Shown here: positions 8,545 to 15,262 of the stretch, piece by piece
Numbering within the stretch: the first letter of the stretch is position 1
How the letters are laid out: every line of letters begins with the position of its first letter
From: Pseudoxanthomonas sacheonensis
Lineage (GTDB): Bacteria > Pseudomonadota > Gammaproteobacteria > Xanthomonadales > Xanthomonadaceae
DNA: 64,000 nt
Assembly (NCBI RefSeq): GCF_010093305.1
Contig: NZ_PDWS01000011.1
Location: 1-64,000, forward strand
Reading direction: 5' to 3'
Position numbers and translations under genes: made by a program
Notes under the pieces: model-generated
Seen by the model: the letters and a program-made list of their open reading frames with translations, nothing else
Databases searched by the model: none
What the model was told of the DNA's origin: nothing

Positions 8545-8946
8545 TCATTCTTCGATCGCCTCGATGCCGCGCCGCTTGAGATCCTCAAGATGGTCGTGCA
8601 TTTCCTTGAGCTGATCGGGCGAGTGGCCTTTCCAATCCGTAACCTCGCCGAGGATGCGGAATGGATTCCGGGAACGGTATGACTTCGTAGGATTTCCGGG
8701 AAACCTCTTGTCCGTCAGGTTCGGGTCGTCTTCGATGGGTCCTGTCGGTTCCACGATGTAGATCCTGCCCTGCCCTGCGCCGACGGCCAGTTCGGCGCCC
8801 CAGATGGCCGCATCCAGGGTGGCGGTCAGATAAACGAAAGCCGCCTGTTTTCTTTTTCCATAGTTGGAGGCATAGCCCGGCCCGATCAGGTCGCCCACCT
8901 GCAGATCGGCCTTGGTGCCGTGGTAATACGTTTGCGTATCGGTCAT
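8545..8946 (-). CDS. arr: NAD+:rifampin ADP-ribosyltransferase
   Basis: The 133-residue protein matches the short Arr family along its whole length: YYHGTKADL near the N-terminus, VYLTATLDAAIWGAELA, GRIYIVEPTGPIEDDPN, TDKRFPGNPT and the terminal DWKGHSP region. Arr enzymes transfer ADP-ribose from NAD+ to a hydroxyl of rifamycins and inactivate them. The start at ATG 8946 (MTDTQTYYH) matches the usual N-terminus and has GGAG upstream; the longer frame to 9015 is not needed. No integron or transposon ends flank it, so it looks like a resident gene rather than a captured cassette. Confidence 0.9.
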   Translation of the reverse strand: MTDTQTYYHGTKADLQVGDLIGPGYASNYGKRKQAAFVYLTATLDAAIWGAELAVGAGQGRIYIVEPTGPIEDDPNLTDKRFPGNPTKSYRSRNPFRILGEVTDWKGHSPDQLKEMHDHLEDLKRRGIEAIEE

Positions 8947-9006
8947 CGCGCCACTCCGGTTTCCTGTCGTTTCGACAGGCGCCGATGCTGCATCACGCAG
9001 GCGGTC

Positions 9007-9035
9007 TTGCCGCAAGCCCCCATGCGTTGTATAAA
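9007..9035 (+). promoter_or_regulatory. Sigma70-like promoter ahead of a hairpin terminator
   Basis: TTGCCG at 9007-9012, a 17-bp spacer and TATAAA at 9030-9035 fit a housekeeping promoter on the plus strand. No plus-strand gene follows, only the hairpin at 9044. Any transcript would be about 30 nt. It is a pattern match only. Confidence 0.35.
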
Positions 9036-9043
9036 TTCATGGT

Positions 9044-9073
9044 GGGAGGCGCGCGGCGCCTCCCTTTTTTTTT
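9044..9073 (+). terminator. Strong intrinsic terminator
   Basis: A perfect 9-bp stem (GGGAGGCGC and GCGCCTCCC) with a 3-nt loop is followed directly by nine T residues on the plus strand. The genes on both sides run on the minus strand, so it would stop antisense transcription or a tiny RNA from the promoter just upstream. The next 28 bp form a second odd palindrome in which nine T and ten A residues flank a GCGC/GCGC stem. Confidence 0.7.
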
Positions 9074-9120
9074 GCGCCACGGAGCGCAACGAAAAAAAAA
9101 ATGCGGTCAGCCCAAACTCA

Positions 9121-9621
9121 TCAAGCGATGCACTTGCCCGGGCGTCCGTCGCCAAGAGGAATGGGCAGACCCTGCTTCTCCACGTGGTAGTACAACGACA
9201 AGATCTTCCATTGCGAACCCATCTTGTACAGCTGGACGCTATTGACGCCGACGAAGTCCGGCGCCGCCGCAGTCTTGTCGGTCCTCGACTCCACAACGCT
9301 GTACGCCACCGCAAAGCGGTCGTAGGTCTGCACGACCCGCGAGACTTCGCATTCATGGAATCCTTTCTGCCCGGGACGCTCGTAGGATTTGAGGAAATCT
9401 TCGGCCATCGAGCGCTGTACGAGAGGAACGCCTTCCTTGTACCGCCCGCCGAAGACCACGGCGTCCTCATGGAAGATCCGCTTGAGTGCGGCGAGATCCG
9501 CAGTGGCCCCAGGGTCGTTGGACAAAGCGCTCCATAGCGTGGACACGGTTTGCTCGGGGGTGTTTTCAGCGGCAAAGGCGCCAAGCGGCGCCAACAGGAG
9601 CGACAGCAGGAGACTTCGCAT
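9121..9621 (-). CDS. Secreted SnoaL/DUF4440-like (NTF2-fold) protein
   Basis: The 166-residue protein has a signal peptide (cleavage near AFA-AEN) and then the compact helix-plus-sheet pattern of the SnoaL-like/DUF4440 family: an early helix with VSTLWSALSNDP, the strand phrase FHEDAVVFGG, and late strands VQLYKMGSQWKILSLYYHVE. Members are often ligand-binding or isomerase-like, with no common reaction, so no specific function is assigned. It is followed by a homopolymer-rich spacer before arr. Confidence 0.7.
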   Translation of the reverse strand: MRSLLLSLLLAPLGAFAAENTPEQTVSTLWSALSNDPGATADLAALKRIFHEDAVVFGGRYKEGVPLVQRSMAEDFLKSYERPGQKGFHECEVSRVVQTYDRFAVAYSVVESRTDKTAAAPDFVGVNSVQLYKMGSQWKILSLYYHVEKQGLPIPLGDGRPGKCIA

Positions 9622-9712
9622 GCAGAGGATCCTTGGTGATGCCGGGCGCTTGTATCAAGCCACCGCAAGCGCCGCCGGCATGGATGGGGGCTGGCCGTGA
9701 TTGTAGGCCGGC

Positions 9713-10306
9713 CTACCCCACTCGCCCCAGGGCGATGGCCGAGCCGGTGAACGGCAGCACCAGGTCATATCCCGATGGCGGCGGAACGACGGGGGTGACC
9801 GCGGCGGTGCCGAACTGGGTGACGCCCTGTCCGATGCCGCGAGCCAGATCGTGGTGGCCGCCGCCGAATTCGAATGGCGTGCTGGCGATCAGGCGCGCGG
9901 AGAACACGTTGTCGCTCATCAGCGGTTCCGCCGTGGTACCGATGGTGGCGGCGACAGTCGTACCCACGACCAGGCTGGCGCGGCGGAAAGTGGCGATGCG
10001 TTCGCCCTGCGCGAACGATGCCGGATCGTCGAAGTTGCCCGCCGGCCGCCGCTGCAGGTACAGCGAGAACTCGCCGACCGGATCGACCCCGAGCGACAGC
10101 GCGCCGTTGTCCATGCTTTGCGACTTGAACGGCGTGGCGGCGAAGGTGAAATGCGCGGTCGTCTCCCCGGGGTCGCCGTCGAACAGCGGCACGTCGAACA
10201 TGGGCAGGTGCAGGAAATAGCCGTAATCGGCCAGTGCGCCGTCGTTGGTGCGGTAGAAGCGGCCGGTGGCGTACCAGGCGAGTTCGGCGGGCAGCAGAGC
10301 AGTCAT
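9713..10306 (-). CDS. Hypothetical protein
   Basis: A 197-residue product with no signal peptide or membrane segment and no family I recognise. It contains many short beta-strand phrases and a FTFAATPF region, so a beta-rich fold is likely. AAGGATCG lies at proper distance from ATG 10306, which supports it as a real gene, and it shows no frame interruption. It is 91 bp upstream of the SnoaL-like gene on the same strand and could share its transcript. Confidence 0.6.
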   Translation of the reverse strand: MTALLPAELAWYATGRFYRTNDGALADYGYFLHLPMFDVPLFDGDPGETTAHFTFAATPFKSQSMDNGALSLGVDPVGEFSLYLQRRPAGNFDDPASFAQGERIATFRRASLVVGTTVAATIGTTAEPLMSDNVFSARLIASTPFEFGGGHHDLARGIGQGVTQFGTAAVTPVVPPPSGYDLVLPFTGSAIALGRVG

Positions 10307-10463
10307 GGGTTCGATCCTTCGATGGCAGACGTTCGACGGTGGATGTGCGGGTAGCGCACGTTACCGTAGCCGCAACCGGGACCTGCGAGAATCAGGTTCC
10401 AGTTCCCGCCGATTCTCCGGCACGCCCTATCCTGTTTCGTATAAAGAAGGCGCGCCGGACTAA

Positions 10464-11048
10464 TCAGAGAACCAGCCAGCCCATCATTGCGACGCCCAGG
10501 ATTCCCGCCACAAGGAACAAGGCGTACTCCGCCGCCACGCTTCGCCAGGTGCGCGGCCGTGGTTCGGACGCAGCGCTTCCAGAGCCTGGCCATAGTTTGT
10601 ATCTGTCGTGGATGCGGAGGAATGCGGACACCACGTAGCCGGCCACAAGCGCGACGACGGCACCCATGCGGACTAGGTTCGCTGTCATGTCCGAGGCGAC
10701 CAGGAAAGACGCTGCGAATACGATTACGGCGCAGCCTACGCATAGCACCTCGATCATGCGCATATCCCGCCGGCTGAGGCGCGGGCCGCCGAACCAGAGC
10801 CCGTCGTTCATGAGCCTTACCCATCTGGGAATCTCCACGAAATCGTCCGTCGGCTCGTTCATGGCGTACAGCTCCCGCTCCAGCAAATCGACATCTGTTT
10901 CGAAGGCAGCGGCCAGGGCCCGCAGCGAGGCATAGCTGACTCTGTGCCCGGCCTCCAGACGCTGGACCGTCCTCAGGCTCAGGCCGCTCATTTCGGCGAC
11001 CCGCTCCTGCGAAAGCAGTTTCCGTTCTCTCCACGATCTAAAGGACAT
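10464..11048 (-). CDS. XRE-family regulator fused to a membrane domain
   Basis: Residues 1-60 form a helix-turn-helix of the Cro/CI type (LLSQERVAEMSGLSLRTVQRLEAGHR). After a linker, three hydrophobic segments follow (about residues 98-118, 122-142 and 172-193), so the DNA-binding head is tethered to the inner membrane. Proteins of this layout are known one-component membrane regulators, but the signal and targets here are unknown. GGAGACC precedes ATG 11048. The 415-bp stretch further upstream to the DHFR-like gene start contains that gene's 3' end and a degenerate family G repeat. Confidence 0.75.
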   Translation of the reverse strand: MSFRSWRERKLLSQERVAEMSGLSLRTVQRLEAGHRVSYASLRALAAAFETDVDLLERELYAMNEPTDDFVEIPRWVRLMNDGLWFGGPRLSRRDMRMIEVLCVGCAVIVFAASFLVASDMTANLVRMGAVVALVAGYVVSAFLRIHDRYKLWPGSGSAASEPRPRTWRSVAAEYALFLVAGILGVAMMGWLVL

Positions 11049-11224
11049 GCCGGTCTCCAGTCACTTGGCCCGGTAAAGTAGACCGGATCGCGATCTGTCG
11101 GTGACGCCAGATGCCCGCCAATTTACCGCCAACGCATGTACAAGCGGCAAAAATAACGGGCTCCTGCGGAAACGCCGCATTGGAACCAACACGGCTCATA
11201 ACTCATGTCTCTACTTTCGCAAGG

Positions 11225-11275
11225 AGCACGATCTCCCTCCCCCACAAGGGAAGAGAAGAAAAGACGGAGCCTTCG
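11225..11275. repeat. Degenerate family G repeat
   Basis: The stretch with CTCCCTCCCCCACAAGGGA and CGGAGCCTTCGCC resembles the purine/pyrimidine-rich elements at 12857-13026, which share the CGGAGCCTTC phrase. It lies in the 260-bp gap between the membrane-bound regulator and the DHFR-like gene, where I see no gene. Confidence 0.45.
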
Positions 11276-11308
11276 CCTAACCGATGCATGCCATTACTGC
11301 ACCGATCG

Positions 11309-11923
11309 TCAAACCTCTTCGAACGTTCCCGTGCGCACCTCGCCGCTGCGCGTATAGCGGCCGAGCAGCACGCCGCTGGCCGTGCGGGCCGAGCGCGTCA
11401 TGGTGAAGGACGACGGTTGTGCGTTGTCGCCGAACAAGCGCTTGCCGCGTCCGATCACGACGGGGTAAATCATCAGCCGGAACTCGTCCACCAGTCCGAC
11501 GGCAAGCAGTTGGCGCACCAGGTCGCTGCTGCCCCACGTCAACAGGTCGGCGCCGTCCTGCCGCTTGAGCGCGCGTACCGCATCGGCAAGGTCGCCTTGC
11601 AGCGCATGGCTGTTGTGCCAGCCGAGCGTATCGGGCCGATGGGTGGCCACGTGCTTGGGCACGCTGTTGAACTGGTCGGCGATGGCGTTGCCGGCCTTTA
11701 CGTGCGGCCAGTAGGCCGCCCATATGTCGTAGGTGCGGCGCCCCAACAGCAGCTCGAACGGCTGCGAGAACATATCCTGCAAGTCCTGGCCGATGGCTTC
11801 GTCGGCATAGGGCACTGTCCAGCCGCCCAGCGGGAATTCGCCGCTGGGATCTTCTTCAGGTCCGCCGGGACCTTGGATGACGCCATCCAGGCTGATGTGT
11901 TCGGCGACGGTGAGTTTGCGCAT
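11309..11923 (-). CDS. Dihydrofolate reductase-like (RibD C-terminal domain) protein
   Basis: The 204-residue protein has the RibD_C/DHFR-like reductase pattern: SLDGVIQGPGG at the start, LLLGRRTYDIW in the nucleotide-binding part, LLTWGSSDLVRQLL and the late DEFRLMIYPVVIGRGKRLF signature. These stand-alone proteins are predicted NAD(P)H-dependent reductases; true folate activity is not established for them. GGAG lies 7 nt ahead of ATG 11923. It is the upstream neighbour of the XRE-type regulator and the downstream neighbour of the methyltransferase, all on the minus strand. Confidence 0.85.
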   Translation of the reverse strand: MRKLTVAEHISLDGVIQGPGGPEEDPSGEFPLGGWTVPYADEAIGQDLQDMFSQPFELLLGRRTYDIWAAYWPHVKAGNAIADQFNSVPKHVATHRPDTLGWHNSHALQGDLADAVRALKRQDGADLLTWGSSDLVRQLLAVGLVDEFRLMIYPVVIGRGKRLFGDNAQPSSFTMTRSARTASGVLLGRYTRSGEVRTGTFEEV

Positions 11924-12034
11924 GCTGTTCTCCGAGTCGGCGGACCCGAGCGGCCCTATGGATACGACGAACGATTCGCATGCGGATCGACAAGCCGCTT
12001 CGGAGAAACCCTGCCCTGCGGGGAGACGGTGCGG

Positions 12035-12712
12035 CTAGGACGGGTTGTAGGCGATCCAGCCCTTGAAGGTGAAGCCGGCGTAGAACAGTTCGACGTTGCC
12101 GAATCCCGCTTCCTGCAGCAAGGCTACTTCCTGTTCGGGCGAGAGCAAGGGCAGCCGGTCGTTGATCGCGGCGGCGGCGTTCTTCGCGTCCTGCGGGGGC
12201 ACGCCGGAGGCTGCCGCGAATGCCACGTAGCGATTCAGCCAGCGCATCTTCTGGTCTTCGGCCTGGGGAACGCTGTGATGGGCGACGATGAGCGGCGCGC
12301 CGGGCTTCAGTCGCTGCCTCAGTTCGGTGAGCGTATGCAGGCGTTCTTCGGCAGTAAGGAAATGCAGGGTCAGCAGGCAGGTGGCGCCGTCGAAGGGTCC
12401 TTCCGGCGCGGTGTCGATGTAGCCTTCATGCAGTTCGGCGCGCGATGCCAGCGGGCCCAGGGTGGCGCTTGCCAGCTTCAGCATCTCGGCCGACGGGTCC
12501 ACGCCCACCAGGTTCCATTCCGGCTGCGCTTCGGCGAAGACTTTCAACTCCAGGCCGCCTCCGGCGCCGAGGACGAGTACATGGCCGTCATGGGGAACGG
12601 TCTCGGCGAGCAGCAGCGCCGTCATCCGTTGAAGGGCGTGGAAGCCTGGAACCTGCTTGGCGGGACGCTCGGCGTAGGTGGCGATGGATTGGGGATCGGA
12701 GAACGACGACAA
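12035..12712 (-). CDS. Class I SAM-dependent methyltransferase
   Basis: The 225-residue protein has the Rossmann motif I VLVLGAGGGLELK, an acidic residue at the end of strand 2 (LVGVDPSAEML) and the CmoA-like phrases ATCLLTLHFLTAEERLHTL and LRQRLKPGAPLIVAHHS. The substrate cannot be read from the sequence. No ATG is available: the start is TTG at 12712, supported by GGAG 7 nt upstream. It is the first gene of a minus-strand run that continues with the DHFR-like protein. Confidence 0.8.
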   Translation of the reverse strand: MSSFSDPQSIATYAERPAKQVPGFHALQRMTALLLAETVPHDGHVLVLGAGGGLELKVFAEAQPEWNLVGVDPSAEMLKLASATLGPLASRAELHEGYIDTAPEGPFDGATCLLTLHFLTAEERLHTLTELRQRLKPGAPLIVAHHSVPQAEDQKMRWLNRYVAFAAASGVPPQDAKNAAAAINDRLPLLSPEQEVALLQEAGFGNVELFYAGFTFKGWIAYNPS

Positions 12713-12807
12713 GGAGGAGCTCCAGAACTGGCGTTTGGCGATTCATGCTACTGCATGGGATCTGCTCTTGGTCTGCAGACATCATCGCAAGCATTGCGAT
12801 GACTTCA

Positions 12808-13128
12808 AAGAAAGCTATGGGCTAAAGCCCATCCTACGGATCTCGACGCTGAACCCCCTCTCCCTTGATGGGAGAGGGTGGCCGAAGGCCGGGAGAGGGT
12901 GCGCCGGAGCCTTCAGCAATAAATAGCCAGAAAGAGCACGAGTGAGAAAAATCCAAAGCACGCATCGCTACGCTCGCGCCCCCTCTCCTGCCCTCCGGGC
13001 ATCCTCTCCCACAAGAGGAGAGGAGAAAGGAACCCATAGCACCCGTAGGTGGGCCTTGGCCCATCCTTGCCGTGCATTCAGTAGCAATGACTTCGGAAAC
13101 AACGGCTGGTTGAAGCCCACCCTATGAG
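12808..13128. repeat. Cluster of family F and G palindromic repeats
   Basis: No gene is visible between the methyltransferase and the DUF2158 gene (about 420 bp). The stretch holds a partial family F arm (GGGCTAAAGCCCATCCTACG, near 12819), two family G elements made of CCCTCTCCC/GGGAGAGGG arms (about 12857-12901 and 12976-13026) and a fuller family F copy (13045-13128) that ends GGTTGAAGCCCACCCTATG. Confidence 0.65.
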
Positions 13129-13130
13129 CC

Positions 13131-13280
13131 TTAGACGAGTTCTAGACTCGAAAGCAAGAGCTTGGCGCCTTTAAGCTCGGTTTTGTCAAACCAATCGCAC
13201 CAAACTTCTTGCCCCGAGACCCACCTTATCGTCATGTTCGGGCCCCCACTTTTCAAACACACAATATCGCCTGCTTTCAT
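13131..13280 (-). CDS. DUF2158 (YodC-like) small protein
   Basis: A 49-codon gene, easily missed because of its size. The product starts MKAGDIVCLKSGGPNMTI, continues with CDWFDKTELKG and ends SSLELV. This is the DUF2158 pattern: GD-V-LKSGGP-MTV, then a C-WFD turn and a short last strand. A GAGGAA ribosome binding site lies at good spacing before ATG 13280. The family forms a small SH3-like barrel of unknown function and is frequent in accessory regions and phages. It lies in the AT-richer patch between 13.1 and 14.9 kb. Confidence 0.75.
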   Translation of the reverse strand: MKAGDIVCLKSGGPNMTIRWVSGQEVWCDWFDKTELKGAKLLLSSLELV

Positions 13281-13433
13281 TTTGTTTCCTCGGGTTCAAG
13301 ATTCGTGGGCTATCCACCTGAATAACAAGCTCATCCTAAGGGCAGTCAATCTCACAAGCTGATACATGCCGAAGGAAAATCCTTACCCCGCCGAATCTGA
13401 ATACCCAAACAAATATCCGCACAAGAGCTTGCA

Positions 13434-13534
13434 GGATGGGCCTTGGCCCACCATTGCCACGAGTCCAGCTGCAGTGATTTCGGAAAGACGGTGGGCTAGA
13501 GTCCACCCTATGGGCTTGAAGCCCACCCTACGGG
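13434..13534. repeat. Palindromic repeat family F, copy
   Basis: Starts GGATGGGCCTTGGCCCACC and ends with two arms of the type GGGCTTGAAGCCCACCCTA. It resembles the elements at 13045-13128 and 48251-48331, including the internal ATTTCGGAAAGACGG phrase. Confidence 0.7.
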
Positions 13535-13544
13535 CTCTAAGAAG

Positions 13545-13718
13545 TTGATAGAAGTATTCCCTGGGCGCCTGCTGGAATTTAACGGCATTGGCGAAGCCAC
13601 ACTATGGCGACGAAATGCGGGCGTAGTTGAACAGTCAAAACAATATCGGCGCGCTATCGTGGCGGTGCGTTTTGGAATTACGGAGCGAACCGTTAGCCGT
13701 ATTCTTGCCGCCGCTTAA
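13545..13718 (+). CDS. Small HTH-like open frame, possibly a remnant
   Basis: From TTG 13545 the frame encodes 57 residues ending YRRAIVAVRFGITERTVSRI followed by LAAA and a stop. The FGITERTVSRIL phrase reads like the second and third helices of a helix-turn-helix, preceded by a basic helix. AAGAAG touches the TTG, so the start is poor and the frame could be the 3' remainder of a longer lost gene. It directly follows a family F repeat, which may have cut off its 5' end. Weak evidence overall. Confidence 0.3.
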   Translation: MIEVFPGRLLEFNGIGEATLWRRNAGVVEQSKQYRRAIVAVRFGITERTVSRILAAA

Positions 13719-13851
13719 GCCGCGCAAGGATGACAGGGACATCAGGGATGTACACGCATCTTATTGTTTTTATTATGTTTTTTATTGACGATTCGTTCGA
13801 ATTAAGGCAACGTATCTCGCAAGCAGCAATTCCGCTGCCAGGAGACTAGAT

Positions 13852-14088
13852 ATGCCGAAAGTTCTAAGCATCACCCCTGCGCTTCCCGGTTGGTATTCCG
13901 TTTTCAAGGAAGAAGACGGAACAACAAACGAATCGCCAGTTATCCTTTGGGCGCTTGTCGAGGATGACGAAGACCCATCGATGCGCTGGCCGGCGTCTTA
14001 CTCATTCTCCGAGCGCGACCCTGGTGGACTTGCAACTACCGACGATGAGATTTCAAATTTCGATGGTCACATCTACCGTGCGCCATAG
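13852..14088 (+). CDS. Small hypothetical protein, accessory
   Basis: The 78-residue acidic protein (WYSVFKEEDGTT, WALVEDDEDPS) is not similar to any family I know. CAGGAGA precedes ATG 13852 at normal spacing, and an AT-rich stretch upstream (13745-13800) looks like a promoter region. Its composition is AT-richer than the core genes. Its acidity and small size would suit an immunity or anti-defence protein, but nothing in the sequence proves that. Confidence 0.55.
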   Translation: MPKVLSITPALPGWYSVFKEEDGTTNESPVILWALVEDDEDPSMRWPASYSFSERDPGGLATTDDEISNFDGHIYRAP

Positions 14089-14167
14089 CTGAAGCTGCTA
14101 GCTTTGTTCCGGGCCAGGTTTCTCCTGGTCCGAATTTGAAAGTCCGCAAAACGACCCGGGCGCCTTT

Positions 14168-14842
14168 ATGAAAGCGAATGATGTAATAGACATGCTAGAA
14201 ACCAGCTTTCTAGAAGCCAAGGACATGGGGCTTGAGTCGCTTTCGCTCGCTACTCTTGAGGAAGTTATTTTCAGAGCTAGGGAAATCGCGAAAGACACCC
14301 CTGATGATTTAGGCCGATATGAGGTCGCTCTTGAATCTTATCGATACCGTCTCGCGAATATCACTGGGAAGTACAACAACCGGCGGGAAAGTCAGCGCGA
14401 CATGACGAATCACACCATCAATACGGGTGCAAATGCGCTGAAGGCTTCGACCCTGATAAACGGCGGCGCAGCTGTTGCCTTGCTGGCATTTACGGGCCAG
14501 GTGCAAGCTACGGCTGGTAATGCCGGATTGCTGCTTTCGTTCTCACTTGCGCTTGGCTTCTTTGCCGCCGGCGTCTTCTTAGCTGCGCTCGCAACGGGAG
14601 CGACATACGTTTCACAGGCGGCATTCGGAAAGGAATTTGCCGCCTGGAACAACAAGGCAGGCGTTAAATGGCGCGGCGTCGCAATTGGCGGCGTCTTCCT
14701 GTCTTTCGTCATGTTCGTTGTTGGCGGCGCTGTCTGCGCTTCAGCCCTGAGTGGGCTGAGCAAAGAGGCTGCAAAAAAGCCAGAACAGATTTCCGTACCT
14801 CATTCCGTACCAGCAAAAAGGCCACCCGCTAAGGTGGCCTAA
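14168..14842 (+). CDS. Hypothetical membrane protein, accessory
   Basis: The 224-residue protein has a helical, charged N-terminal half (residues 1-90, likely cytosolic) followed by three hydrophobic segments (about 98-115, 120-146 and 171-195) and a short Lys/Pro-rich tail (PAKRPPAKVA). I recognise no family. The last codons lie in the hairpin that serves as terminator for the convergent tRNA-Val gene, so the C-terminus may have been set when this DNA arrived next to the tRNA. No good ribosome binding site is seen before ATG 14168. A GGGCCAGG/CCTGGTCC hairpin lies 40-60 bp upstream. Confidence 0.55.
   Translation: MKANDVIDMLETSFLEAKDMGLESLSLATLEEVIFRAREIAKDTPDDLGRYEVALESYRYRLANITGKYNNRRESQRDMTNHTINTGANALKASTLINGGAAVALLAFTGQVQATAGNAGLLLSFSLALGFFAAGVFLAALATGATYVSQAAFGKEFAAWNNKAGVKWRGVAIGGVFLSFVMFVVGGAVCASALSGLSKEAAKKPEQISVPHSVPAKRPPAKVA
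14815..14840 (-). terminator. Terminator of the tRNA-Val gene, inside the 3' end of the convergent gene
   Basis: AGGCCACC (14819-14826) pairs with GGTGGCCT (14833-14840) around a 6-nt loop. Read on the minus strand the stem is followed by five T residues, which fits termination of the tRNA-Val transcript that ends at 14857. The same bases encode the last residues of the plus-strand membrane protein. Confidence 0.65.
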
Positions 14843-14856
14843 GTGCTTGATATCAC

Positions 14857-14931
14857 TGGTGGGCGGTGCAGGGTTCGAACCTGCGACCCTTGCCGTGTGA
14901 AGGCAATGCTCTACCGCTGAGCTAACCGCCC
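14857..14931 (-). tRNA. tRNA-Val (anticodon CAC)
   Basis: The minus-strand sequence folds as a cloverleaf: acceptor GGGCGGT pairing with ACCGCCC, D-loop AGCTCAGCGGTAGAGC, anticodon arm TTGCC-TTCACAC-GGCAA with anticodon CAC, T-loop GTTCGAACC and an encoded CCA end. Single-copy tRNA genes of this kind are common integration sites; accessory genes lie directly on its 3' side. Confidence 0.95.
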
Positions 14932-15054
14932 GAATGGGTGCGAATCGGGCCGCAGATGTTAAAGGTCGCCGCCGTTTTGGTCAAACCGGCGTAGGGCTGG
15001 CGGGCCTGTCGGCCTGCCGGGCAAAGGCCCTCCTCTCCGGGAGAACCTTGAATT

Positions 15055-15162
15055 CCGTTCGTGGTGAGCCTGTCGAACCACGCTTTTCGCGGTGGAAAGC
15101 GGGTTGCCGTATGCCTGGGCCACTGCGCCAAGAGCGTGGTTCGACAGGCTCACCACGAACGG
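15055..15162. repeat. Palindromic repeat family B, copy 1
   Basis: Starts CCGTTCGTGGTGAGCCTGTC and ends with the complementary arm, 108 bp in all. It fills the 330-bp space between tRNA-Val and the flavoprotein gene, where no gene is seen. A second copy is at 20299. Confidence 0.85.
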
Positions 15163-15262
15163 TTTATCGGGGTTACCGGCTATGGGTTATCGGCTATCCA
15201 GGAGGCTAGCGATTACCCGAGAGGCTAACGGTTTGCGGGGAAGGCCCTGGAGCAGCCCCGCC

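Noticed and set aside
14857..14931. Attachment-site duplication of tRNA-Val
   Set aside because: I looked for a second copy of the tRNA 3' end near the accessory genes and found none in the window, so no att site is annotated.
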